Translations under genes and position numbers: made by a program | In this document: positions 39,011 to 47,774 of the stretch, piece by piece | How the letters are laid out: every line of letters starts with the position of its first letter | Position numbering within the stretch: the first letter of the stretch is position 1 | From: Bradyrhizobium sp. AZCC 2176 | Lineage (GTDB): Bacteria; Pseudomonadota; Alphaproteobacteria; Rhizobiales; Xanthobacteraceae | Direction: 5' to 3' | Assembly (NCBI RefSeq): GCF_036924645.1 | Contig: NZ_JAZHRX010000001.1 | Coordinates: 2,542,001-2,606,000, forward strand | Length of the DNA: 64,000 nucleotides | The notes under the pieces: model-generated | Told to the model about the DNA's origin: nothing | Seen by the model: only the letters and a program-made list of their open reading frames with translations | The model's database searches: none

Positions 39011-40344
39011 CGGAAAGAGGTCAAGATCGTGCAGTCGCCGTTTTCAGCAAGGAACGGCCACGATCCGATATGCGGCGGATCATCGGATGGGGCTGTGTGC
39101 TGCTCGTTCTACAATTCTGCTGCTTCGGGGTGTGGGCCATGACAGTCCCGCTTCGCGGCGCGGTTGTGGCATCAGGTGTCATAAAGGTTCATTCGAAGCG
39201 CAAGGCCGTCCAGCATCTCGAGGGAGGGATAATAAAGTCAATTCACGTCAGGGAAAACGATCAGGTCGAGACCGGTCAGTTGATCGCGCGGCTCGACACC
39301 ACGCAGATCGAAGCAACCCTCGGCTCGCTAAAGACAAAATACTTTGCGGATCTCGCGATGGAGGCGCGGCTGGTGGCGGAACAGACTCGCGCCGAATCGA
39401 TTTTGTTTCCCGACGAACTGAAGAAGAACGAGAGGCATGAGTCCGCGCGGATTGCCATGCAAACTCAGGAAGCCGAGTTTGCAGCGCGACTGACCGCGAT
39501 CGAGAATCAGCGCAAGATGATCGATCAGCAGATGCTGCAACTTGCGGACTCGATCCGAGGCCTCGAAAGCAACACCAAAGGTGTCGAGCAACAACTTAAG
39601 TTATTGCAGGAAGAGATAGCTGATACGAGCTACCTGCTGGCAAAGGGCCTCGCCCGAAAGCCACGCGTGTTGGCATTGAAGCGAGCCGAAGCCGAGGCCA
39701 GCGGCCAGATTGGCCGCAACTCGTCGTCGGTGGCCGAGATGAGAGGCAAAATGGCGGAGCTGGAGGACAGGCGTCGACAGCTCGGCTTCAATCAGAATCA
39801 GGAAATCGCGAAGCAGCTGCATGCGACGAGCGAGGAGATCGGTGATCTTCGACATCGAATTGCCGCGTTGCGCGATCAGCTTGGTCGGTCTGAATTGCGC
39901 GCCCCAGAGAGTGGAAAGATCGTCGGCCTCAACAGCAGAGACCTTAGCGCTGTGCTTGCGCCCCGCGAAACGCTCCTGGAAATAGTTCCGATGGAAGATC
40001 GACTTGTCATCGAGGCAGCATTGAAACCAATAGATCGGGAAGAGGTCTATGCCGGACAGACTGCGCGCGTGCGGGTTCACGCGTTGAATATCCGTCGTCG
40101 GCCTATGCTGGATGGAAAGGTCGTCGCCGTGGCGGCAGACGCGCTGACCGACGCCAAGAGTGGCGTTACGTCTTACATGGCGGAACTGGAACTTGATATC
40201 AACGCGCCGACCGCCTCGTATCTTTCTTCGCTATTGCCCGGAATGCCCGTAGAGATATTTATAGAGACGGGAGAAAGAACCTTTGCCGAATATTTATTGC
40301 AGCCAATGGAACTGCGCATCAATCGCGCGTTTAAGGAGCACTAA
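39007..40344 (+). CDS. HlyD/PrtE family periplasmic adaptor of type I secretion
   Basis: 445 residues. A short cytosolic N-terminus is followed by one membrane helix (IIGWGCVLLVLQFCCFGVWAM), then the first half of the lipoyl domain (VASGVIKVHSKRKAVQHLEGGIIKSI). Long coiled-coil hairpins run from about 130 to 300, followed by the second lipoyl half (SELRAPESGKIVGL) and a beta-barrel domain. It links the inner-membrane ABC protein to TolC. Translationally coupled to the ABC gene. Base composition looks less GC-rich than the housekeeping neighbours. Confidence 0.94.
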   Translation: MTERGQDRAVAVFSKERPRSDMRRIIGWGCVLLVLQFCCFGVWAMTVPLRGAVVASGVIKVHSKRKAVQHLEGGIIKSIHVRENDQVETGQLIARLDTTQIEATLGSLKTKYFADLAMEARLVAEQTRAESILFPDELKKNERHESARIAMQTQEAEFAARLTAIENQRKMIDQQMLQLADSIRGLESNTKGVEQQLKLLQEEIADTSYLLAKGLARKPRVLALKRAEAEASGQIGRNSSSVAEMRGKMAELEDRRRQLGFNQNQEIAKQLHATSEEIGDLRHRIAALRDQLGRSELRAPESGKIVGLNSRDLSAVLAPRETLLEIVPMEDRLVIEAALKPIDREEVYAGQTARVRVHALNIRRRPMLDGKVVAVAADALTDAKSGVTSYMAELELDINAPTASYLSSLLPGMPVEIFIETGERTFAEYLLQPMELRINRAFKEH

Positions 40345-40388
40345 GCCGTCGACATGAGTTCGAGTGCATCTTGTTGCGGGAGGCGCCC

Positions 40389-41621
40389 ATGCATGGGAAT
40401 AACAAGACGCTACCATTCAGGCAGGGTGGATTTCGCTTCAACACCACTGTGGACGGCGAGCCTCATCAGAACACCGATGATCCTCAGATAGCGGGGCCTA
40501 CGGAGCAAGGTCCCAACCGGAGTGCGATGGAATATTTCGGCAGGGCTGTTGCCGAGCTTTTCGAATGCAGCAGTTGCTACGTCGCGGTCATGTCGAGCAC
40601 GAGCGCGTCGGAGCTTCGAGAGGTCCGGATCGGACACGCCACAATCGATCCGTCGTGCACCACGACCGTCGCGCGAATTGCCCGCAAGGGCGCTGGTGCA
40701 GATTGCGCTCTCCTCGAACCGGTCAACGCGCGCACCACTTTTGTGCGGAAATTGATCGGCTCCGAGCCAGGAACAAACAGTCATTCCGTCATAGGGAGGT
40801 TTGCCTCTCGCGACAGGTCAACTGTGGTATTTGTAGCGGGATGGCGGCGGGCTACGCTCGCCCGGGCCGAAATTCCCTGCCTTGCGCGCGCGGTGCGTAC
40901 GGTTTGGGAGACGGCGCATTCCCTTGCGCGGCGGCCACCGGATCGACATTCGGACGCGGAAACCTGGCTGGAAAAATTGGCTTTTCCCGCCCTCATCGTG
41001 GACGACGGTCTGCATATTCATGAGGTCAATCGCGGCGGACGGGCGCTGTTGGCAAAGGGCGAACTTATCAGCCTGGATGGTGATAGGCTGGCGGGGTCCA
41101 GCGGACCGGTAACGGAGAGTTTGAGGGAGGCAATCCGGGAGGCGTTGATTCCACGGCCCGGTCAGGTTCGGCTAAATACGACTGTACCTCTCTCGACCGA
41201 GCGCCAGCAGTTTGCCTTCGCCAAGATCGGAGCCGCACCAACGCATTGCGACGCGCGAAAAGCGTTGGTCATCGTGCCGCAATTCGATGAAGTGCTGGGG
41301 GCGCACCGAATTGCATCGGCCTTCGGGTTGAACTGGGCCGAAGAGCGAATCATCGCCCGGATTCTTCAATTCCAAAGTCCACGGGACATCGGTGCCGACC
41401 TGCGCTTGACCGAGGCAACGGTCAGAACCTACACCAAGCGCATCATGCTTAAACTGGGGATCAATCGGCAGGCAGAGTTCTTTCTGCTCTATCATCTCAC
41501 GCAATCGCCGTTCGGCGCCGGGACGCGCGAGAAGGCTATCGGGGCGGTGGCATCTGATGGCCGGTTGAACGGCGACAGTGAGATTGACCTTTACGCGGCC
41601 GGCAGCCGGCCACTGGATTGA
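40389..41621 (+). CDS. LuxR-type transcriptional regulator
   Basis: 410 residues. The last part (about 310-370) is a LuxR helix-turn-helix: FGLNWAEERIIARILQ, SPRDIGADLRLTEATVRTYTKRIMLKLGI. The N-terminal 300 residues are not a recognised autoinducer domain; a segment FPALIVDDGLHIHEVNRGGRALL looks PAS-like. The start at 40389 was chosen with GGGAGG upstream. It is immediately downstream of the exporter on the same strand, so it probably controls this locus, but this is inferred. Confidence 0.82.
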   Translation: MHGNNKTLPFRQGGFRFNTTVDGEPHQNTDDPQIAGPTEQGPNRSAMEYFGRAVAELFECSSCYVAVMSSTSASELREVRIGHATIDPSCTTTVARIARKGAGADCALLEPVNARTTFVRKLIGSEPGTNSHSVIGRFASRDRSTVVFVAGWRRATLARAEIPCLARAVRTVWETAHSLARRPPDRHSDAETWLEKLAFPALIVDDGLHIHEVNRGGRALLAKGELISLDGDRLAGSSGPVTESLREAIREALIPRPGQVRLNTTVPLSTERQQFAFAKIGAAPTHCDARKALVIVPQFDEVLGAHRIASAFGLNWAEERIIARILQFQSPRDIGADLRLTEATVRTYTKRIMLKLGINRQAEFFLLYHLTQSPFGAGTREKAIGAVASDGRLNGDSEIDLYAAGSRPLD

Positions 41622-41636
41622 TGCACAGGCCGCCCC

Positions 41637-42650
41637 ATGATGGCCCGGGATTTCATGCGCGTTGCGACTTTTTCTCGGACCTTTGCCTTTGCGGCGGCAC
41701 TCGGCCTTTCTTCCGAAGTGATCGCCCAGAGCATTCAATTGGGGATGCCAATCGCCTGCGAACCTGGCCGGACCTGCTACATCCAGAATTACATTGATGC
41801 CGATCCGTCAGCGTCAGCGCGAGACTTCAAATGCGGCACCTTGACGTATGACGGCCATAACGGGACCGACTTTCGCTTGCCGTCACTGGCGTCGCAAAGG
41901 GCAGGCGTGGAAGTCCTCGCTTCCGCAAGTGGCCGCATTCTTCGCACACGAGACGGCGCGCCAGATGGCGCCTTTGGCAGATCGGCGCGCGAAGCCGTTC
42001 GCGATGTCGAATGCGGCAATGGCGTTGTGATCGAACATCCGGAGCACTGGGAAACCCAGTATTGCCATATGGCCAGCGGCAGCCTGGCGGTGAGGCCCGG
42101 CGACGTGGTTGAGGCCGGGCAGCCGCTTGGCCGCGTAGGTCTTTCAGGACTGACCGAATATCCTCATCTGCATTTCACGGTCAGGCACAAGGGGGCAATC
42201 GTCGATCCTTTCGCCTATGGCGCCGCCCCCGGCTCATGCGGTAGTGGCGAACCGCTGTGGCGCCCCGCGCTTCACGCGCAACTCGCTTATCAGGAGCGAG
42301 CCATTCTAAACGCCGGCTTCGCGAGCGGTCCGGTGACGATGGAGCTCATAGAGGATGGAAGTGCGGACAAGGAATCGCCGTCCGCCGGCGCCGCGGCGAT
42401 TGTTGCCTTTGTTCGTGTTATCGGTCTGAAGACGGGCGACGCGCAACAACTCGTGATCCAGGACCCACTCGGAAACGTCGTCGCGGAAAATCGAGCCCCG
42501 CAACTTCAGGCGAACAAGGCGCAGTTCCTGTTGTTTACCGGCAGAAAGCGTCCGGCGGCCGGCTGGGATCGTGGCACCTACAAGGCCACCTATGTTGTCG
42601 AGCGCGACGGCCGGGTCGTCCTGAAGAAAGACATGGAATTCACCCTCTAG
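41637..42650 (+). CDS. Exported M23 family peptidase
   Basis: 337 residues. A signal peptide ends around SEVIAQ. The LytM/M23 zinc motif is HNGTD (His74, Asp78), with the partner HLH at 177-179 in EYPHLHFTV and additional cysteines (41, 47, 66, 126, 143). The family cleaves peptidoglycan peptides or glycine-rich peptides. A C-terminal beta-rich region of about 130 residues is of unknown fold. It lies 15 bases after the LuxR gene and probably belongs to the secretion locus. Confidence 0.88.
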   Translation: MMARDFMRVATFSRTFAFAAALGLSSEVIAQSIQLGMPIACEPGRTCYIQNYIDADPSASARDFKCGTLTYDGHNGTDFRLPSLASQRAGVEVLASASGRILRTRDGAPDGAFGRSAREAVRDVECGNGVVIEHPEHWETQYCHMASGSLAVRPGDVVEAGQPLGRVGLSGLTEYPHLHFTVRHKGAIVDPFAYGAAPGSCGSGEPLWRPALHAQLAYQERAILNAGFASGPVTMELIEDGSADKESPSAGAAAIVAFVRVIGLKTGDAQQLVIQDPLGNVVAENRAPQLQANKAQFLLFTGRKRPAAGWDRGTYKATYVVERDGRVVLKKDMEFTL

Positions 42651-42882
42651 TAGCGAGAGGTAGCCGGTCTTCGGGGCATCTGGTTTGATCCGGCGAGCCA
42701 TGGGCGCTGACCATACTGATCGTCGCCAGATCGAAATAAATGTCCGGGCAGGATCGCTGTCCTTCTTGCCCCCTCTCTCCATCCAGGGCCCAGCCCGCAT
42801 GGCCGCTCGGAAGCCTCAGACGGCCGCCTGATTGGTTGCCGGAACGGCCTCGTCCCGCTATAGGGCGTAAAGAGGTGAAACC

Positions 42883-43698
42883 ATGGCCGATATGCGATTG
42901 ATCGTTGCGGGGGCCGGCGGCCGGATGGGCCGCGCGCTGGTGCGCGTCATTTCGGAGACGCCGGGCGCGGTTTTGACCGGTGCGCTGGAAGCGCCGGGAT
43001 CGGAACTTTTGGGCAAGGATGCCGGCGTGCTCGCCGGTCTGCCGGAGAATGGGGTCAAACTCTCGGCTGATCTGTGGAAGCTGTCGGCCAATGCCGACGG
43101 CATTTTGGATTTCACCGTGCCGGCCGCCACCATCGCCAATGTCGCAATCGCCGCCGAACGCGGCCTCGTGCACATTGTCGGAACCACCGGGCTGTCGGTA
43201 TCCGACATGGCCGTGATCAAGAGCGTTACCTCCCGCGCCGTGGTGGTGCAATCAGGCAATATGAGCCTCGGCGTCAACCTGCTCGCCGCGCTGGTCAAGC
43301 GCGTCGCGCAGTCGCTGGATGAAAGCTTCGACATCGAAATCGTCGAAATGCATCACAAGGCCAAGATCGATGCGCCGTCGGGCACCGCCTTCCTGCTGGG
43401 TGAAGCCGCCGCCGCCGGCCGCGGCGTCGACCTGCACACCCATTCGGCGCGCGGCCGCGACGGACATACCGGCGCGCGGCAGCCGGGCGATATCGGTTTT
43501 GCTTCGCTGCGCGGCGGCACCGTCACCGGCGATCACAGCGTGATCTTCGCCGGCACCATGGAGCGGATCGAACTGACCCACCGCGCGGAAGACCGAACGA
43601 TGTTCGCACAGGGCGCCGTGAAGGCCGCGTTGTGGGCGCACGGCAGGAAGCCCGGCTTCTATACGATGACCGACGTGCTGGGGCTCACCGACTTCTAG
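42883..43698 (+). CDS. dapB: 4-hydroxy-tetrahydrodipicolinate reductase
   Basis: Lysine/diaminopimelate pathway reductase. 271 residues. Rossmann motif [12 protein letters not shown], then VDFTVPAA-like [14 protein letters not shown], and the catalytic [17 protein letters not shown]-terminal [11 protein letters not shown]. It comes after the secretion locus and a 232-base gap with no recognised gene. gpmA follows 26 bases later. Confidence 0.97.
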   Translation: MADMRLIVAGAGGRMGRALVRVISETPGAVLTGALEAPGSELLGKDAGVLAGLPENGVKLSADLWKLSANADGILDFTVPAATIANVAIAAERGLVHIVGTTGLSVSDMAVIKSVTSRAVVVQSGNMSLGVNLLAALVKRVAQSLDESFDIEIVEMHHKAKIDAPSGTAFLLGEAAAAGRGVDLHTHSARGRDGHTGARQPGDIGFASLRGGTVTGDHSVIFAGTMERIELTHRAEDRTMFAQGAVKAALWAHGRKPGFYTMTDVLGLTDF

Positions 43699-43724
43699 AA
43701 ATCGAACAACGGAAAATCCCTTCA

Positions 43725-44348
43725 ATGAGCGAACGTCTTCTTGTGCTCGTGCGTCACGGGCAAAGTGAATGGAATTTGAAAAACCTGTTCACCGGCTGGA
43801 AGGACCCTGATCTCACCGAACAGGGCGTTGCCGAGGCCAAGGAGGCCGGCCGCAAGTTGAAGGCGCAAGGGCTGACGTTCGACGTTGCCTTCACCTCGGA
43901 CCTGACACGGGCGCAGCATACGCTGAAGCTGATGCTCGCCGAGATCGGGCAGACCGGACTGCCGACGACGAAAGACCTCGCGCTCAACGAACGCGACTAC
44001 GGCGACTTGTCGGGCCTCAACAAGGATGACGCCCGCAAGAAATGGGGCGAGGACCAGGTGCTGGTCTGGCGCCGCTCCTACGACGTGCCGCCGCCCGGCG
44101 GCGAAAGCCTGAAGGATACGCTGGCGCGCGCGCTGCCCTATTATGTGCAGGAGATCCTGCCCGGCGTGCTGCGCGGACAGCGCACGCTGGTCGCCGCCCA
44201 CGGCAATTCGCTGCGCGCGCTGATCATGGTGCTGGAGAAGTTGACGCCCGAGCAGATTTTGAAGCGCGAGCTCGCAACCGGCGTGCCGGTGATCTACCGG
44301 TTGAATGCGGATTCGACCGTGGCAACGAAAGTCGATCTGGCGGCGTGA
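43725..44348 (+). CDS. gpmA: 2,3-bisphosphoglycerate-dependent phosphoglycerate mutase
   Basis: Glycolytic interconversion of 3- and 2-phosphoglycerate. 207 residues, a shorter alphaproteobacterial form. Phosphohistidine motif [10 protein letters not shown] near the N-terminus, [21 protein letters not shown], and [10 protein letters not shown] with the second histidine. Start at 43725 gives [12 protein letters not shown]; an in-frame extension overlapping dapB was rejected. Confidence 0.96.
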   Translation: MSERLLVLVRHGQSEWNLKNLFTGWKDPDLTEQGVAEAKEAGRKLKAQGLTFDVAFTSDLTRAQHTLKLMLAEIGQTGLPTTKDLALNERDYGDLSGLNKDDARKKWGEDQVLVWRRSYDVPPPGGESLKDTLARALPYYVQEILPGVLRGQRTLVAAHGNSLRALIMVLEKLTPEQILKRELATGVPVIYRLNADSTVATKVDLAA

Positions 44349-44356
44349 GCTGGATT

Positions 44357-44446
44357 GGTAGGGTGGGCAAAAGCGTAGCGTGCCCACCATTCAGTCGTCA
44401 TCGGGATAGATGGTGGGCACGGCGCGATGCGCCTTTGCCCACCCTG
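44357..44446. repeat. Palindromic repeat, GTAGGGTGGGCAAAG family (copy 2)
   Basis: Starts GTAGGGTGGGCAAA and ends GCCTTTGCCCACCCT, with the internal GTGCCCACC/GGTGGGCAC pair. In the convergent gap between gpmA and the methyltransferase regulator. Confidence 0.85.
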
Positions 44447-44458
44447 CGAACCACACCG

Positions 44459-45376
44459 TCAGTGCAGCCCGACCTGTCCCGCTTCCCAGCCGAGCATCGC
44501 CTGCTTGCGCGTGATGCCCCAGTGATAGCCGGTCAGCGCGCCGCCTTTGCCGAGCGCGCGGTGGCAGGGCACCACGAACGACACCGGATTACGGCCAACG
44601 GCGGCGCCAACCGCGCGCGAGGCCTTCGGGCTTTTGATCTTGTTGGCGATGTCGGAATAGCAGACCGCGCGGCCCATCGGGATTTTCAACAGCGTCTCCC
44701 ACACCCGCACCTCGAAGTCCGTTCCGATCAGGACCACGCGGAGCGGCTGGTCCGGCCGCCACAGCCGCGTATCGAAGATGCGCTGCGCGAGGTCGACCGT
44801 GCCGTCGTGGTCCTCGACATAGGTCGCGTTCGGCCAGCGCCGCTTCATGTCGGCAAACGCCGTCGGCTCCTCGCCGGGATCGGCGAAGGCAAGCCCTGCC
44901 AGCCCGCGGCCGCTGGCGATCACGATCGCGGTGCCGAAGGGAGAAGCATGGAATCCGTAGCGCAGCGTCATGCCGGCGCCGCCGTTCTTCCATTCGCCCG
45001 GCGACATCGCCTCATGGGTGACGAACAGATCGTGCAGCCGGCCCGGGCCCGACAGCCCTGAGTCGAGCGCGGCATCGAGCACGCTGGCGGAATCGCGCAA
45101 CAGGCCCTTCGCATGGTCCAGGGTGAGCGCCTGCATGAAAGCCTTTGGCGTCAGCCCGGCCCAGCGGCGGAACAGATGGTGCAGTTCATCCGGCGTCACG
45201 GCAGCGGCATCCGCCATCGCCTCGATGGTCGGCTGCGTGCGCCAGTGCTCGGAGATGAACGCGATGGCGCGCCGCACCGAGTCGTAGTCGCGCAGCGCGG
45301 CGCTCTGGTGGCCCGGCCTGGCCAGGCGCTGGTCATGTATGGCTGATATCATCATGGGGTCTGATTTAGGGCTCAT
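44459..45376 (-). CDS. AdaB-like O6-methylguanine-DNA methyltransferase with AraC-type domain
   Basis: 305 residues. An N-terminal AraC-like helix-turn-helix region (AMADAAAVTPDELHHLFRRWAGLTPKAFMQ) is followed by the alkyltransferase domain. The acceptor Cys271 is in VVPCHRALG, and GRAVCYSDIA and RAVGAAVGRNP are present. The Ada N-terminal zinc domain that senses phosphotriesters is missing. It repairs alkylated guanine by self-methylation. The start is uncertain: ATGs at 45376 and 45355 are both possible. Confidence 0.88.
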   Translation of the reverse strand: MSPKSDPMMISAIHDQRLARPGHQSAALRDYDSVRRAIAFISEHWRTQPTIEAMADAAAVTPDELHHLFRRWAGLTPKAFMQALTLDHAKGLLRDSASVLDAALDSGLSGPGRLHDLFVTHEAMSPGEWKNGGAGMTLRYGFHASPFGTAIVIASGRGLAGLAFADPGEEPTAFADMKRRWPNATYVEDHDGTVDLAQRIFDTRLWRPDQPLRVVLIGTDFEVRVWETLLKIPMGRAVCYSDIANKIKSPKASRAVGAAVGRNPVSFVVPCHRALGKGGALTGYHWGITRKQAMLGWEAGQVGLH

Positions 45377-45415
45377 TCGCGGTCCAAACCACCCGATTTC
45401 TGACAAGCCAACGTA

Positions 45416-45460
45416 GCGTTTTCGAACGAAGTGGGAACCGGTTCGCGTGAAGAAAAACGC
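45416..45460. repeat. Palindromic repeat, gcgttttcgaacgaagtggg family (copy 3)
   Basis: GCGTTTTCGAACGAAGTGGG and GCGTGAAGAAAAACGC are inverted at their ends. Resembles the gagcatgatccgg repeats at 11.5 and 12.8 kb. Confidence 0.55.
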
Positions 45461-45478
45461 GTCAAAAAGAGAAAAGCC

Positions 45479-46000
45479 TTAGTCGACCGGATTGTATGTG
45501 ATACCGCGCTTGGCGGTCTGCAACGCAGCCAGTAAGGCTTTGGCAAAGCTGGCCTTTTCGTCCGGCCCGAGAAAATGGCCGATCGGGACCCGGCGGCCGC
45601 GGGAGACCAGATAGAGGTGCTCGATGCCGAATTCGGGGTCGCCGGTCTGCTCGAGCTGCACCCAGAGCGGATTGAACGACCATTCGATCAGATGGCCGCG
45701 ATGGCTGACCCGCCGCACCCGCAATTCCGACGGCGTCACCACGACATCCTCGGTGGCATCAGCGCTGCGGAAATTGATCCGGAACGCCCAGTAGATTACC
45801 AGCACATCGAGGCCGAAAAAGCCGAGCACCGGCCAGGCGCCCATCAGCAAGAATGCGATGCCGGCGACAAAGCTCACCGCGCCGATGAATGTCATCAGCA
45901 CCAGGAAGCCGGTGGGATTGAGCGAGCGATGCGGCGTCACCCGCGCCGAAAACAGTGTCGGCTGGTCAAGCGCCGGATCAAAGTCGTTGCCTGCGGTCAT
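45479..46000 (-). CDS. DUF2244 family membrane protein
   Basis: 173 residues. Two adjacent membrane helices (FLVLMTFIGAVSFVAGIAFLL and PVLGFFGLDVLVIYWAF) are followed by a soluble C-terminal half with RGHLIEWSFNPLWVQLEQ and RRVPIGHFLGPDEK, the DUF2244 landmarks. Function unknown. It is divergent from nth by only 22 bases, a location often seen in related genomes. Confidence 0.88.
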   Translation of the reverse strand: MTAGNDFDPALDQPTLFSARVTPHRSLNPTGFLVLMTFIGAVSFVAGIAFLLMGAWPVLGFFGLDVLVIYWAFRINFRSADATEDVVVTPSELRVRRVSHRGHLIEWSFNPLWVQLEQTGDPEFGIEHLYLVSRGRRVPIGHFLGPDEKASFAKALLAALQTAKRGITYNPVD

Positions 46001-46022
46001 CGCGTATCAGTATATCCCGATC

Positions 46023-46799
46023 ATGGCCAAAATCATCCGCTCAATCAGCGCGAAAAAATCCAGCGTTCCGTCGGTGCCGAAGAAAGTGGCAAAGAAGGCC
46101 GCCAAGGCGGGGCCAAGGCGTGTGGCGAAGCCATCAGCCAAACCAAAATCTTCAAAGCAAAAACCTTGGACCCCGGCCGAGATCCAAGAGGCCTTCAGCC
46201 GCTTCCGCAAGGCCAATCCGGAGCCGAAGGGCGAGCTCGAGCATCTCAACCCCTATACGCTGCTGGTCGCCGTGGTGCTGTCGGCGCAGGCAACGGATGC
46301 CGGCGTCAACAAGGCGACGCGCGCGCTGTTTGCGGTGGCCGATACCCCGCAGAAGATGCTGGAGCTCGGCGAAGAGAAAGTGCGCGAGTACATCAAGACG
46401 ATCGGGCTCTATCGCAACAAGGCGAAGAACGTCATCGCGCTGTCGGAAAAGCTGATCAATGAATTCGGCGGCGAGGTGCCGCGCACGCGGGCCGAGATCG
46501 AGACGCTGCCCGGCGCCGGCCGCAAGACCGCCAATGTCGTGCTCAACATGGCCTATGGCGAACACACCATGGCGGTCGATACGCATGTATTCCGCGTCGG
46601 CAACCGCACCGGGCTGGCGCCCGGCAGCACGCCGCTTGAGGTCGAATTAGGGCTGGAAAAGGTGATTCCGCCCGAATTCATGCGGCACGCCCACCATTGG
46701 CTGATCCTGCACGGGCGCTACACGTGTCTCGCGCGCAAGCCACGCTGCGAGGTGTGCCTGATCAACGATCTCTGTCGTTGGCCGGAAAAGACGGTGTGA
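46023..46799 (+). CDS. nth: Endonuclease III
   Basis: DNA glycosylase/AP lyase for oxidised pyrimidines. 258 residues. A basic Lys/Ala-rich N-terminal extension of about 45 residues precedes the core. Helix-hairpin-helix LPGAGRKTANVVLN holds the catalytic lysine, and the catalytic Asp is in MAVDTHVFRV. The 4Fe-4S cysteines are C-x6-C-x2-C-x5-C in CLARKPRCEVCLINDLC. Start chosen at 46023; a frame extension into DUF2244 was rejected. Confidence 0.96.
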   Translation: MAKIIRSISAKKSSVPSVPKKVAKKAAKAGPRRVAKPSAKPKSSKQKPWTPAEIQEAFSRFRKANPEPKGELEHLNPYTLLVAVVLSAQATDAGVNKATRALFAVADTPQKMLELGEEKVREYIKTIGLYRNKAKNVIALSEKLINEFGGEVPRTRAEIETLPGAGRKTANVVLNMAYGEHTMAVDTHVFRVGNRTGLAPGSTPLEVELGLEKVIPPEFMRHAHHWLILHGRYTCLARKPRCEVCLINDLCRWPEKTV

Positions 46800-46807
46800 G
46801 TGTTTCA

Positions 46808-46890
46808 CGTCATTCCGGGGCGGCGCGAAGCGCCGAACCCGGAATCTCGAGATTCCGGGTCTGGTGCTAACGCACCATCCCGGAATGACG
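46808..46890. repeat. Palindromic repeat, CGTCATTCCGGG family
   Basis: CGTCATTCCGGGG at the left and CCCGGAATGACG at the right are inverted, with two small internal hairpins. Convergent gap between nth and the EI24-like gene. Confidence 0.8.
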
Positions 46891-46897
46891 AACCCAA

Positions 46898-47650
46898 TCA
46901 AGCCACCGGCATGCCCGTCTTTCGCACAGGCTCGATCAGCTCCGGTCTCGGACCGGACAGCCGCTTGTGCATGTGGACCATGAAGGCCATGCCAAACACC
47001 GGCGTCGCCAGATTGACGATCGGGATCGACACGAAGGCTGCGATGAACAGGCCCGCGGTGAACACGGTCGCCGAATTATCCTTGCGCATGGCCTTGGCTT
47101 CCGCGGGTGAGCGGAAACGCATCGCCGCGAGTTCAAAGTATTCGCGGCCGAGCAGCCAGGCGGTGGCGATGAAGAAGATCAAAAAGCCCGCGCCCGCGAA
47201 CAGCACGAAGGGCAGCGCGATCAGATAGACCAAAATGGTCAGCAGCGCCGTCTTGATTCCTTCCGGGATCGCGACGCCGAGCGGCAGCGCGTCGCCGGGG
47301 CGCTCTGCCGGATAATGTTTGCGCTCGACGTGCTCGGCGACATCATCGACGAACACGCTCGCGATCAGCGAGGTGACCGCCGGCATCAGGAAAATGCCGC
47401 CGAGCACGACGCCAAGGCCGGCCGCGATCGAGATGATCCAGGCAAGGATGTGGAGTGAGGTGTGAAAGCCCGGCCCGAGCATCGCCTCCGCCCAGCCCTC
47501 GCCGTAATCGGCAAACCAGCTCAACAGCCGCTGCAATCCGATTGCCAGCACCGTGATCAGCACCAGCGCCAGCCCGATCGAGCGCCACAGGATGGAGCGC
47601 ATCGGCGGCGACAGGATCTGCGAAAGCGCCTTGACGGCGGCGTCCAGCAT
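46898..47650 (-). CDS. EI24/CysZ-like membrane protein
   Basis: 250 residues with about five to six membrane helices: ILWRSIGLALVLITVLAIGL, SLHILAWIISIAAGLGVVLGGIFLM, TALLTILVYLIALPFVLF, GFLIFFIATAWLLG and FTAGLFIAAFVSIPIVNL. It has the EI24/CysZ signature FVDDVAEHVERKHYP and a ELAAMRF segment. CysZ is known as a sulfate permease, but the function here is only inferred. Start MLDAAVKALSQ at 47648-47650. Confidence 0.87.
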   Translation of the reverse strand: MLDAAVKALSQILSPPMRSILWRSIGLALVLITVLAIGLQRLLSWFADYGEGWAEAMLGPGFHTSLHILAWIISIAAGLGVVLGGIFLMPAVTSLIASVFVDDVAEHVERKHYPAERPGDALPLGVAIPEGIKTALLTILVYLIALPFVLFAGAGFLIFFIATAWLLGREYFELAAMRFRSPAEAKAMRKDNSATVFTAGLFIAAFVSIPIVNLATPVFGMAFMVHMHKRLSGPRPELIEPVRKTGMPVA

Positions 47651-47774
47651 GGCGGTCTTGCCTCTTGTGAAAAAACCCTCGCGAGAGGTAGATACAGGCA
47701 GGGGCTTCGGCAAGGGCTTGCCGCCCCCCGGGGAAACAAGACTGCAATCAAAAACAACGCCGCAAGAGGTTGCC

